DNA of 64,000 bases from Argentina anserina (taxonomy: Eukaryota; Streptophyta; Magnoliopsida; Rosales; Rosaceae): the NCBI RefSeq assembly GCF_933775445.1, contig NC_065877.1, forward strand, positions 31,186,001 to 31,250,000, read 5' to 3'. Positions 25,799 to 41,239 of this stretch are shown here, in pieces; the first letter of the stretch is position 1; the number at the start of each line of letters is the position of its first letter. A program made the translations under genes and the position numbers. The notes beneath the pieces were generated by a model. It ran no database searches, was not told where the DNA came from, and was given only the letters and a program-made list of their open reading frames with translations.

Positions 25799-26390
25799 TG
25801 ATAGGTATGATGCAGAGCCTATATGCATCAAACAATACTGAATAAAGATCATTTCACAAGAATCATAAACACATATATATATATGAATACAGAAGAAATG
25901 TATTCTTAGAAGAACTAAGAAATATACCTAACTCCATCCCTCTCCTTTCACCTTCTTCAACAGATCCAAACATGTTGAATGAGACAACTGCACACTAAGT
26001 AGAATGATTAGTAATAGAGAGAAGGTCTTCTGTAGCTCAACACCAAGCAACAGAATGGAACTGTGACTTAATGCTCGGAACAAGTGATGTTGAGTACAGG
26101 GACTTTATCTCCTTATATATTGGCCTATTTTGAACTAGAGACTCACCCCATAAGGAGTCCTAGATTAGCTGTAATTTTAACAGAATAAGAGATATAATCT
26201 TATCATTATACGTGTATATTAATCAGATAATTAATTGGATAAAGTCCTCTGATCTTGTAGAGAGATATAATCTCCACAAGCTACTACAATCCTAGTTAAA
26301 CTCATCTACTTTAAGTTAATTATATTAATGAAATGCAGCTGAGTTAATATATTCCTAACAGATAATATTTAGTCCAATATTATTCTTACA
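25799..26390 (-). repeat. copia 5' LTR
   Basis: 592 bp. On the minus strand it starts TGTAAGAATAATATTGG and ends ACCTATCA next to the primer-binding site. It is longer than its partner because of extra AT and TA repeat units. Confidence 0.95.
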
Positions 26391-26733
26391 TGTCGATCAA
26401 GAGCACCATTAAGACTGCAATCGTCTACTGCACATGTACACATAATAATATAAACTTGATCAGTCTAACAATACAAGCTAGTATACATGCATGCATGCAG
26501 TTTATACTTTATACATAACTAAACCAAAATGAAAATTTATCGATCAATGCATTGAAAGAGCCTCGCTCCTCATCTTTGGGAACTACCCGACCAGCTGCCA
26601 CTGCCGAAAAGACGAGGCAAAGCGCAAGAAGGAGACGTAACGCAACATGGAGCTTGAAACTCATTTTCCTGGACAAATTATAACTTCACTATTCTAGTAC
26701 TGCGAGCATAGTATACAGAGGCTTTGCTTGACG

Positions 26734-26743
26734 TTATATATAT
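26734..26743 (-). promoter_or_regulatory. GRP2 TATA box
   Basis: ATATATATAA on the minus strand, 70-79 bp before the GRP2 ATG. Confidence 0.55.
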
Positions 26744-27228
26744 CAAGGAGGAGGCAGTAAAATACAAAAGAAATTAAGTAATCGGTGGCACTTGGGGCAC
26801 CGATCTAGAATCCTAAGACTAACTTGGCTCCTGAGCACTTGGCCACATAATCCTTGGGCATGAGAAAACCACCACCAAGCTCCCATGAAAGAAACATTGT
26901 AAACCGAGACGTGTACGTGTGCAGGTTGATCTCATAGAAAAGAGGTTACTAGAATGAGGCATCTGGCTCCCCCTGTTGGCGGAGTGGGAAATACAGAACC
27001 TTTCGTGGAGGTTCCACAATCATATTCCAATAAGGTCTCTATGATATCTTGTAAACACTACTGAGTGCACGTACGTACATTACAGTTTTAAGAGATTCTG
27101 AGAGATAAATACATCTCAACATGTATTTTTCAGTAAATCATAATATTCGATCATTTATCTCTTTAGAAGTTTTCCTCCACTGAATTCCAGAGTTAACAAT
27201 TAATTTTTGAATATTTGAACCATGCAAA

Positions 27229-27851
27229 CAGTGGCGGAACTATATGTAAGTCCGGTGGGGTTCGGACCCAGCATAATCGTAAATCTCATATTTATAGGGA
27301 ATTTTTGTTGAGCGTATGACATGCAACAACTTAATCCATCACACAGCCCACGTGCATCTAATGATAACCCTCTATCCACTATCTAATACTGATGTATAGC
27401 ATGCAGCTGCTGAAACTATATTTGTATAGCTAATAACCCATATTTGTATAGCTAATGTGCCATATATACATGGAAAACTAGTCAATTCTTATTGTACCCC
27501 CACATAATGTCGGCTTGAATCTCATAATATATATGATCTTCCGTAAGTTAGTTAATATAGATAGAAAGAAGGAATCTTATTGAATTCAGTTAATGGCATG
27601 ATAAAATCAATATGCATGAAGCTTCCAAGTAGTATATGTTTTCTTAATATTGCATGGGTTTGAAAGAGAAGTTTAAAGAGAAAAACATATAAAATCATAA
27701 TTCTTTTGTTATTAAGACTATTTAAAATTTTATTACGTTCAATTAAAGATTTTATTAATCTTCCTAAATAAAAAGACGATGTACCAATATTTTTTGTTAT
27801 ATGTGTAGAATATATCTCGACCCTCTAGACTCAAATCCTGGTTCCGCCCTG
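27229..27851. mobile_element. short TIR element, CAGTGGCGGAA family
   Basis: Starts CAGTGGCGGAAC and ends GGTTCCGCCCTG, an inverted pair. A related terminus occurs at 30121 and 37910. No convincing target duplication is visible. It sits upstream of the GRP2 promoter. Confidence 0.5.
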
Positions 27852-28990
27852 CATTTTTTTTTAGTCATCGATGCCGGGTCTAAACCAGTAGATATATGAA
27901 CCTATTGTACAGCGTCATGCAACACGATTTTGATTCTGGATGATTAATTTATAGAAAAAAAGAGTGGATAAAACCCGAGATCGAAAATATATCTAAAATT
28001 AAAAGTTCATAATTTTGTGTGTTGCATACCTTACAACGTTGTAACATAAAATTTTCCTAACAATATATAATGAGTTGGCGGAGTTTCTCTTTGTGCACTT
28101 GGCTGTCGAGTGTCGGCACACTGACCTTGTTCAAGTGTATATCACCGTATACCTGCGCGTGCCACTAAATTCCACCGAGCGAACAGGGCCAACTGCATGG
28201 CACTTTGCTACCTCAGTGGTCTGCAGATTGAGGCATACAGATATCTGTTGAAACCCACCGCTTAACTTTTTTCTGCATTTAGGTGTCTAGTTGAACATAT
28301 TGAGGCTCGCTAAGGAGATCCATTTCATCGGTTTCTGTTTTCGATTGTTGGTATTGATTTCATCAGTCTCAAACTTAATTATAGTACGTAAAGAAAAAAT
28401 TAATTATGCAGGTAAAGTAAATTATTGGGTTGTTCTGATGCTGAAGTTGTATCTCCTTCGGTGAACTATTTGCCCATTTATGTATTATTTTTCATCTTTC
28501 AAAGTTAAATTAACACATTCCAACCTAGAAATTACCGCATTGCGAGAAGAGTCTAGAACTCAATTGGGTTCCATTTTTCTCGAAGTGAAATTGATTGAAC
28601 AATGTAATTCTATATATGCAATATTATGTTTGCTGACAAAGTGAGAATATAAAATTCTGTAACAACGTACTCAGCAACAAATGAACATTAGCTGTTTCCA
28701 AAGATGATGGAAATAGAAATGTACGTACATATCGATCAATATGCTGGCTTCATATATGAAACCCAAGTACAAGCATAGAAATGCTACCAGCCTACTACTG
28801 GAGACGCTTATTGCTTCAGCATCACGTAATGGAACATCTTCTCGTCTATAGGTTCACTATATTATACTTCCCTCAGTCCCCTGGCCTCCTAGTCATTTAT
28901 GCATGCAATTACATTATTTGAAAATACTACGTAGTTTCTATGTATAAATTAAAGTAACATTTCAAATCTTCATAAAGCAGCGGTCCGGCT
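27852..28990. other. intergenic, between GRP2 promoter and GRP3
   Basis: No gene supported. The last 70 bp should be GRP3 3' UTR. Confidence 0.4.
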
Positions 28991-29619
28991 TCAGTTGCCT
29001 CCACCACCGACTCGGCCGCCACCTCCAGTTCCTCTACGGCCACGCATGCCGGGAATGCCTCCTTTATCAACCCTTGGGGCATCGTGTCCGACACCTGGAG
29101 CGCCGCCGCCAACAACTGGAATACCTGCACCAACACCGGGAACTCCTCCAACACCCGGTATGCCTCCACCAACTCCCGGTATGCCTCCACCAACGCCCGG
29201 AATGCCTCCTCCAACAACCGGAATGCCGCCGCCAACAACCGGAATACCGCCGCCAACAGCTTTAGTGCCGACTGCGTTATTACAGCCAGTGCCACGTCCT
29301 CTACCATCACAACAGTGCAAACCGCATCCCCACAAATTATGACGACAGCAACACCCGCATCGGCCAATTTCAATCGGCTTTGAATCCTCTACTTGGTTCG
29401 ACTTCGTTTCTTTTGGGGCTAAGCCTGGTTTCCACTAACAATTTTATCAATATTAGCAGACTTGAAACTAATTAGTTAAGACAAATCAATGAAAAAAGGA
29501 CAGCACTAATCATAGTTACCTGTATTATCATGTTTGGATGTCTCGGCAGCTGCAACAATTGAAGAGATAAAAATTACTGCAGACAGAAGCCCTAGCAAAA
29601 TGAAACCCTTGAATTTCAT
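28991..29619 (-). CDS. GRP3, secreted Cys-rich/GGIPGVG-repeat protein (177 aa)
   Basis: Exon 1 is 29619-29520, phase-1 GT donor; exon 2 is 29424-28991, closing on TGA. Residues 1-24 form a signal peptide (MKFKGFILLGLL start). A compact cysteine module follows at about 55-81 (RCGCCC, CGLHCC, GTGC). The C-terminal half is built of GGGIPVVG and GGGIPGVG units, reminiscent of elastin-like sequence rather than plain polyglycine, and ends RVGGGGN. The same cysteine module occurs in GRP4. A cell-wall role is inferred from export signal and composition. The start is fixed by the signal peptide and a TATA box about 95 bp upstream. The other frames open through the repeat are composition artefacts. Confidence 0.85.
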
Positions 29620-29712
29620 TGTGACTCTCTGTTTATGAGAGGCTTATCTAGCTGGATAGGAGAAAGATATATGACAATTTTACGTTAGATTTCTTCTCCG
29701 ATACTACTGTAA

Positions 29713-29720
29713 TTTTATAG
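29713..29720 (-). promoter_or_regulatory. GRP3 TATA box
   Basis: CTATAAAA on the minus strand, about 95-101 bp before the GRP3 ATG. Confidence 0.55.
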
Positions 29721-29749
29721 TGCTTCGCACCGACTAGGAAGTCCTGATA

Positions 29750-30120
29750 TTATAATATACACGTTATAATATCTCTACCGTCGACACATCTCTCCTTCGC
29801 TGCAGAGTTTTCCAGGCTAGGTGGTCTTGAGTTTATAGTCATCTTTGGCACATAAATTGTACACCCGTGATCCAAAATTGTTTTCTTTTAGTTTTTGTTT
29901 TATCGAATACTTTATGTTCTATTTTAGTTAACAATTAGGATATACATGCAGTTTGAATACTTATCACTTCCGCTACTTCCTGGTGTAGGAACAGTGAGTA
30001 AAAAGATCGTGTCTAGGATGGAGCTGGTAGTGTGCAGACAATAATTAAGATATTTGACCCTATGCTTCGTACATGATTCCCATGGAGCTTATTCATATTT
30101 CTCTGATTCATACCTACTTA
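29750..30120. other. intergenic
   Basis: Upstream region of GRP3. No further feature supported. Confidence 0.4.
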
Positions 30121-31773
30121 CAGTGGCGGATCCATTTCTGGGCGAGCCTAGTTAGGCTGGGTTCGAGATATTGGATATAGAGTACGAAGTTTTTTTAGAG
30201 AAAAATAAAAAAAAAATGACATATTCCGGCTGTCACGATCTTGAAATTTCAAGTGTTAAACTTAAAATTGAACCCATGAAAAAACTCTAAAACAATCTCA
30301 ATAAATTGAAATCATCTTATAGTCACATCGTATCGTTACTGAATTCATAGTACATCTCAGTCGAATTGATTATTACAAAACCGATTTATAATTCAAGCAT
30401 CATATCAAATGGAAATGTAAAATCTTCTCAATCCTCACCACCAAACGAAATAAATAAACTTCGAAATCTTCAGAGTAGTCCTCCAATTCTGTTAATCCAC
30501 ACATACAGAACTATCCCCTACACCATTGAATAGATGCACCGGGATTGTAAACACAAACCCGGTAAGCTTTGCAGCTCGTATGAGTAAAACAATAGTATAA
30601 CACGTATAGTAATACAAGAGAAAAATACTGAAAATATTTAATTATAAATGTACTCATGAGTCACAGGACGGCCCATCTGGTTGTCCAATAATATCTGAAA
30701 ATATAAGTGCTCATGAGAAATCGGGCAACCCATCTGTTTACCCAAATACATTTATAATACGGGTACTCATGAGACCCAGGTACTCATCTGTTACCCCTCA
30801 TGCAGTACGACGTCGGACATTGGCAACCCATATGTTACCCAATATCCAAAATATGGGTACTCATAAGCAGGTAACCCCTCTATTACCCCTTATGCAGTAC
30901 ACCGGCAAACAGACTAGAGCTCTAACTGAATCGTAACTGTCACCCAGCCAAGGTTAGGTTCCGATATGCCAACATGTCCGAAGACAGAAAAAAAACGTTT
31001 TAACATAACTCAAGTTAAAACCACATACAATACAATCCTCACATGTTATTATACTAAAACCAAGCGACTTATGCTAAAAGAAAATAAATATCAGTGCTAT
31101 AAATAAACTCATTTGGAAATAGAAATATGACAATATATAATATAACAACCCATATATATGTATCGATTTTACCATTTATACACAGATACAACCCACTATA
31201 TCATATACATATCATAGTTTGATCTTTTAAAATAAAGCGTAACTATGAATCACCACCAGGGGTAGACTCGTCATAGTGACATTTACTCACCTTATTTCCT
31301 GAGCGTTATTTCCACAATACCGAAAGCAATCATTCACTTGTTTTGTTGATCACCTAGTTGTATAAAAAGTGGTTAGAAACGTTACGTAAAACCTCAAATA
31401 CCGAATCAATACTACTGTTTTATTGTTCAGCAAATTACGGTTTTACGTAATTACTGTTCATGTAAATACCGTTCACGTATTACTGTTTATGTACGTACTG
31501 TTTACGTATTATTGTTCTAGTAAATATTAATCACTGATTTACTATTCCGAAAATTACTCTTATAATTATTGTACGTCAATTATTTTTATAATTACTGTAT
31601 GTAAATTACTTTTACAATTAATGTACAAAATTACTTTTTCAAAAAATTACTGCTAGGAAATTACTGTTCACGCGCCGCCCACAGTGACAGCGCATGGCGC
31701 CTACGCGGCAATTCAAAACCAGCGCGTAGCTCGCCCACCGTCGCCCAAAACCCTCCATTTTCATCTCCTCCAG

Positions 31774-32925
31774 TAGAGGTGGCAAATGGGCCCAAAAGCC
31801 CCAGCCCAGCCTGGACCCGGCACGTTAAAAATCGGCCCTGCATGGCCCGAGCCCGTTATTGTAATGGGCCGGGCCGAGATATTTTGGCCCATGGGCCCGG
31901 TATGGCCTGGGCCCGTTTTTAGCCCGGCACGACCCGAGCAGGATTAATTCATGGGTCGGCCCGTTAAACACATAATTTTATATTATTTATATCAATATTT
32001 AAATAATTATCATTATTAAACTTGAATATTATACTTTTTAAATTAAAATCTATTGATTATTTTATTATTATAACTACAATATTTCACAAATATTATCAAA
32101 ATACTGAATAAAACGTTATTATTTTGAGATATGTAACGTTTTAAAAATAAGATTATGAAATATAGGGGTGGGCACGGGACGGGACTCATCCCACGTCTCA
32201 TCCCACTCTTTTGAATCGGGACGGGATCGGAACGGGACGATGGTTTTTAAGAATGCATCCCACTCGGAATTAATACCGGTCGGGACGAAACAAATCCCAC
32301 ATTCCTATGAAGTTAAATAAAAACCAATATTTTTACTTTTTCATTAACAAAGTAACATTCAATAATGAAATTTTAACAAAAAAAATGCATATTATGTTCA
32401 AAATATTATAATTCACTATTATTATTTGAGTTGATATATTTTTGGAGTTATTAAGAACATAAATTAGTTTCATTTTGATACAAATATATAAGAATTTTTA
32501 AGTTTTCATTAAAGGTGGGACGTGGCTGGACGATGCGGGATAAAAATTATTCGTCCCACGTCCCATCCCACTATTATGAAACGGGACGTGATCGGAACAG
32601 ACATTTTTAGCCTCCGTCCCGTTCCTATGAATTTCGAGACGGGATTGGGATTTCCGTTTTTTATACCCACCCTTAATGAAATGTGTTTTAGTATTTTATT
32701 TATTTTACTACTCTAAATAGGTATATAAAACAAATATTCAAAGTACATAATTTTTTTTAATTGTGTCATATAATGCTAATAGGCCGGGCCGGCCCGCTAC
32801 TTGGCCCGGCCCAACATGGGCTTGGGCCGTGCGCTAGGCCGGGCTTAATAATTAAGAAAATGGCCCGGCACAAGCCTGACACGATAAATAAATGGGTCGG
32901 TCTGAGCACGGTTTTGCCACCTCTA
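31774..32925. mobile_element. hAT-type element A inside LTR copy 1
   Basis: TIRs are TAGAGGTGGCAAA and, inverted, TAGAGGTGGCAAAA, with GGCCCGGGC-rich subterminal DNA. Target duplications are TCCTCCAG (31766-31773) and TCCTCCAC (32926-32933), 7 of 8. No transposase. It hosts element B. Confidence 0.85.
32163..32675. mobile_element. hAT-type element B nested in element A
   Basis: Ends TAGGGGTGGGCA and, inverted, TAAGGGTGGGTA. Flanks are ATGAAATA (32155-32162) and ATGAAATG (32676-32683), 7 of 8. GGGACGGGA motifs relate it to the hAT at 13960-14946. Confidence 0.85.
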
Positions 32926-34109
32926 TCCTCCACCTTTCCACGGCATAAGGCCGTCTCTTGCCCCCCCCCCTCACGCGCCGTCCTAGGCGGCAGTACGAAC
33001 CTCCCCTCCTCCTCCGAAACTCCTCAAATCGCCACAAATTCACCCACAATCAAACTCAACAATCGATTTAAACAAATCGTTACCTAGGTTGCAACTTAGA
33101 ATAACCGGAAAGTCGCCGGAGAAGCTCGATATGCCGACGGGGTCGATTTTCGGGGAGGATGAGATGCGGCTTGATTTGAGTCCCAAATCGATCACAGAAG
33201 GCATCAGAGGGTGAGGATCGGTGGAGAGGGACTATCGTCGGGTGCTTGCATCGCCGGAGACGAAGCTTGGACAACGGCGAAGCGTAGGAGCTTCCAATCG
33301 TCAATCGAGCTTCGTTGCGGCGAGCGGCGGTGTGATGCGTCCGAGGGTGGCAGCTGGTGACCGTGCGGTGCCTTTGAGGCAGGCGGTGAGGGCCACGGAG
33401 GTCGGAGTCGTGGAGATTGCCGGAGGCGATTTGAGAGGGAGAAAGGGTCGGGGAGAGAGAGAGAAAGAGATGGCTGCTGGGTGAGAGAGGGAGAGAGAAA
33501 ATAAGGGTTACCGTTTTTGGAAACTGTAGCTTCTAAAAATTCATTTTTATACATTTTTCCAGAATCGGAAACTAACTTCCATCGCTAATAACTTTCACAT
33601 ACGTTGTCCGATTAGAACGTGTGACATGTCCACGAAATCATATCGACGAGCTCTACAACTTTCGTGAAGTAGGTTTTTGGAAACGAGTGACGGAGTAATA
33701 GTCAACTCCCGTGTCGCGAAAATGTAACGTTTTTCCAATTTAGATTTCCGAAGACGGTTCCGTTTCGATTTGACATCGATGTGAAGCGAAAGAAAATACG
33801 ATTTATTAAATTGTCCAAGTTTATTCATTTCTAATAATTCATCCAAATTGAACCTGAAAAATCGAGTTATTACTCCTCGATAGATGGAGGTACAGTGCAT
33901 ACCGCGCGTCTTTTTTTTTGTCTCTGCTCTTTGCCCAAAAAATGACGTCGAGAACCCAAAGCGACGTCCTCTCATCTATAACTAAAAAAAGAAAAAGAAA
34001 AAAATGCAACGCAAGTTTAAGAAAGGACATGGGACGACTTGTCAACTCCTTAGAAGGAGTTTTGGTTTCATGACTTCACCCTCACTTTTCTCCTTCTAGG
34101 TCATAAACA

Positions 34110-37974
<3,865 letters not shown>

Positions 37975-38741
37975 TGTCACAACTCCAAAATTTCGAGCAT
38001 GAAACTCAAATTTCGAAGTCATGAAAAACACTAAAACAATCTCAATGAATCGAAATCATTTTAAATGCCACAGCGGATCATCTCTGAGTTCAAAATACAA
38101 CTCAGTTAAACCGATTATTACAAACCAAATTATAATTCGACATTATAACAAATGGAAATGTATAATCCTCACAAAAACCGCACAAGAAAGTCACACAAAA
38201 TCCTCACACAAGTTGGAACTGAATATCTTCAAGTCCTCTGAGCGGTCCGTCAATTCCGGCTAATCCACACCTGCGGAGTTATCCACTACACCATCGAATT
38301 GGTGCATCGGGATTGTAAACACAAACCCGGTAAGCTTTATAGCTCGTATGAGTAAAAACAATAATAAAACTCGCATATCAATATATACAGAAATCCACAA
38401 AAAATATCAAATATAAATGCACTCATGAGTCAATGGACGGCCCATCTGGTTGTCCAAAATATGAAAATGAAAGAGCTCATGAGAAATTGGGCAACCCCTC
38501 TGTTTACCCAAATGTATTTATAATACGGGTACTAATGAACGCTGGTACACCTCTGTTACCCCTCACGTAGTACACCGCCGACATTGGGCAACCTCCTGCT
38601 ACCTAACATCTAAAAATATGAGTACTCATGAGCCGATAACCCATTTGTTACCTCACATGCAGTACTCCGGCAGACATACTAGAGCTCTAATTGTATCATA
38701 ACTTTCGCCCGGCCAAAGGCTAGGTTCCGACATGCCAAACA

Positions 38742-39040
38742 CGTCTGAAGACTTGTCCGAAGACATAAACATGTCAGAAGACAAAACTCGTCCGAAGACA
38801 TCAATCACGTCCGAAGACAAAACTCGTCCGAAGACAAAACTCATCCGAAGACAAAACACGTCCGAAGACATCACATGTCCGTAGACAAAATCACGTCCGA
38901 ATACAAATCACGTCCGAAGACAAATCATGTCCAAAGACAATTCACGTCCGAAGACAATTCACGTCCGAAGACAAATCACGTCCGAAGACAATCACGTCCG
39001 AAGACAATTCACGTCCGTAGACAAAATCACGTCCGAAGAC
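38742..39040. repeat. minisatellite, about 18 units of CACGTCCGAAGACAAAT
   Basis: About 18 copies of a 15-19 bp unit with the core CGTCCGAAGAC. LTR copies 1 and 3 have only one or two copies at the same place, so the array expanded within copy 2. Confidence 0.9.
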
Positions 39041-40568
39041 AAAATAACATTTTAACAATCTCCATGTTAAACCACGTACAATAATCATCATGTCATATTG
39101 TACAAATCAAATCACATGCTCGATATATAAATCTCGTCATCAAAATGACATAATCACAATGCAAAAAATAACAGTATATTATATAGCAAACTATATATAT
39201 GTGTAACTATTTACCATTTATACAAATATATATATATATATATATATTCCACTATATTATATACATGTCATATTTCATTCTTAAAAATTCTGCATAATCT
39301 TGAATCTCCGCAATGGTAGATTCGTAAATATGTGAGATTTTTCTCACCTTATAAACTCGAGCGTAATTCCACGATTCCGAAAGTATATCATTTTCTTGAT
39401 TTAACGATCACCTTCAAAAGATAAGAAAAGAATTTAGAATCGTTACGTAAACCTTAAATGCCGAAACAGTAATAATCTGTTACTATTAAGCAATTTATGG
39501 TTTTACGAATTTACTGTTCACTGAGTACTATTCGTGTATTCACTATTCTCATATTTATGTACAAATACTCATCAATTACGTATTTGTATACGTGTACATA
39601 CTGTTTACGTATTTCTGTACATATACATACTATTGAAATATAAATATTGTCTCAGTAAATAATAATTATGGATTTACCCTTTTGAAATTACTTTTTATAT
39701 TTACTGAAAGTAATTTACATTTATATTTACATTTACATTTACTGTAAGTAAAATAAATTTATATTTACAGTACGTAAATCCCTTTTTACATTCACCGACG
39801 TAAAAATAAAATTACAAAATTTCTGTTTCGAAAACACTATTCATGCACACCCGCACGTGGCAACGTGTGGAGTACACGCGCCACCTCCGGCAGGCCGCGC
39901 ATGGCACTCACTGTGGCAGCGCGTGGGGCCCACACGCCGAGCCTAAGGCCGGCGCGTAGCACGCCACCGCTGCCCTATTTCTCTCCTTTTCTTCCTCCTT
40001 CACCCCTGCACGGCCCAAGGCCGCCCCTACACAACCTCACGCTCTCACACGCGCCGCCTAAGGCGGCGGTGTTCACCATATCATCCTCTCCTCCGATCCT
40101 ACTCCGATCTCCTCAAATCTCCATTCAAACCACTCAAATTCATCCACAAACATCACCACCATGAATTGGAATGCATCATTACCTAGATCGGAGTTTGAAT
40201 GGCGCCGGAAGTGGTTGAATCACTGGTGAGCTCTTCACATGATCCTCGTTCGTCGATGCGGCTCCTCGGCGGCGTGATGGGTCGCGTCGTGCTTTGAGGA
40301 GGATGTGGTCAGACCGGCGAGGGCCTAGGGGCCGGTGGTGATGGCCACGTCGCCCGGAGGAGGGAAGTCTCGGGGCGATGCAGAGGGAGGGCTCGGGGAG
40401 AGTGTGAAGGCTCACGACAACGAGATGAAGCGTCGCAACCTTGGGGTCGACTGCGGAGGGTCGAGCGATCCTTTTTGGCTAGGCGGTGTGGCCCATGGTG
40501 GGCTGGTCGGCGAGATCGCCGGTGAAGCTCGAGGGAGGGAGAGAGAGCGATCGGGGATAGAGAATCTC

Positions 40569-40572
<4 letters not shown>

Positions 40573-40612
<40 letters not shown>
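40573..40612. repeat. (GA)n microsatellite
   Basis: About 20 GA units inside LTR copy 2, close to the leader downstream of its TATA box. Confidence 0.85.
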
Positions 40613-40617
<5 letters not shown>

Positions 40618-41043
40618 GGCGGATGAAGGGTTTCCAGAAATGGAAACCCTAATCCCTAAAATGTTCTATTTATACTCGTTTCCAAAATCGGAAACTAACT
40701 TCCGACGTTAATGCTTTCACGTCCGACGTCCGATTCGAACGCGTGACGCGTCCACAAACTCGTATCGATGAGCTCTACAACTTTCGTGAAGGAAGTTTTC
40801 ACAATCGAGCGACGGAATAAAAATCGATTCTCACGTCGCAGAAACGTAACGTTTTTCTAAATAAACGTTTCGATAACGTTTATGTTTTCGATTTCCGACG
40901 TCACAAAGCGGAACAAACACGATTTATAATTTTCACAACTTTATAACTTTAGAAATAATCTATTGTATCGTCCCGAAAAATCGGGTTATTACAAACATAT
41001 TATTCATATCCATATTTATTCCTCGTAGGTAAATAAGCTCATG

Positions 41044-41232
41044 CTAGTTAGCTAGTGCTTTAACTTCAAACAGTTTCCTCCGGTCGCCCCCAAGCCAGCC
41101 GCCACCTCCTCCCCATGCACGTCCTCCCCAGACCCCACCATATTTATCCGGGTTTGCTTCATAAGAAACCGCCTCATTAACCAGTTTTGCTAGCTTCTTT
41201 GGTCTTGCCAACACGCACCGGTTTAAGGACAC
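41044..41232 (-). pseudogene. GRP C-terminal fragment related to GRP4
   Basis: Reads NEAVSYEANPDKYGGVWGG and then a tryptophan-glycine stretch, closely matching the SEAAYEANPDGYGWGG repeat of GRP4. There is no signal-peptide exon, cysteine module or promoter nearby; LTR copy 2 ends just 50 bp downstream on the gene's own strand. Most likely a truncated seventh member of the array. Confidence 0.6.
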
Positions 41233-41239
41233 GACTCTA

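Larger units (their letters stand above)
18983..26390 (-). mobile_element. Ty1/copia LTR retrotransposon, nearly full length, inactive
   Basis: 7408 bp with LTRs at both ends (TG...CA), an initiator-tRNA-type primer site inside the 5' LTR, a polypurine tract inside the 3' LTR, and protease-integrase-RT-RNase H order, which defines Ty1/copia. Target duplications are TGTCG (26391-26395) and GGTTG (18978-18982), two mismatches, while uninterrupted GRP1 reads CGTCG here. The LTRs differ at roughly 20-25 positions by eye, mostly transitions, plus two small indels, so the insertion is neither brand-new nor ancient. Coding regions are broken by two frameshifts and several stops. It lies in GRP2 exon 2 in the same transcriptional orientation as the gene. 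Confidence 0.95.
18085..26664 (-). pseudogene. GRP2, glycine-rich protein gene disrupted by a copia element
   Basis: Paralogue of GRP1. Exon 1 (26664-26562) encodes an intact signal peptide (MSFKLHVALR start), but its splice donor is GC where GRP1 has GT. Exon 2 starts at 26427 and ends at 18910, with the copia element (18983-26390) inserted in its middle; the two halves still align with GRP1 exon 2 on either side of the break, including SCRSYTSERN. Exon 3 begins at 18855 and soon reaches in-frame TGA codons (one at 18761). It differs from GRP1 exon 3: an acidic motif (GAEDEIEDSKQ) recurs about seven times between glycine-rich stretches down to about 18085, with substitutions and at least one frameshift in later copies. 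No full-length product can be made. A TATA box and promoter survive. Confidence 0.85.
30231..33874 (-). repeat. long LTR, copy 1 (interrupted by nested hATs)
   Basis: Homologous to 37975-40993 (same orientation) and 50409-52934 (opposite). On the plus strand it starts TGTCACGATC and ends CGAGTTATTACT. Removing the hAT insertion leaves about 2.5 kb, the length of the solo copy. A TATAAA motif near 33547 and the primer site beside copy 2 indicate minus-strand sense. It contains the family's internal block of CTCATGAG and GGGTACTCAT motifs near 30650-30900. Flanks CCGGC and CCTCG do not match. Confidence 0.75.
37975..40993 (-). repeat. long LTR, copy 2 (5' LTR with primer site)
   Basis: On the minus strand it begins TGTAATAACCCGATTTTTCG and ends GTTGTGACA, followed two bases later by a tRNA-Met-type primer site. 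A TATA box (GAGTATAAATAGA) lies near 40665-40677. It is inflated relative to the solo copy by a minisatellite (38742-39040) and short AT and GA tracts. With copy 1 it could form one element whose interior has been replaced, but no target duplication joins the two. Confidence 0.75.

Noticed and set aside
28995..29383. Plus-strand Pro-rich frames opposite GRP3
   Set aside because: No start context, signal peptide or splicing; explained by the GRP3 repeat.
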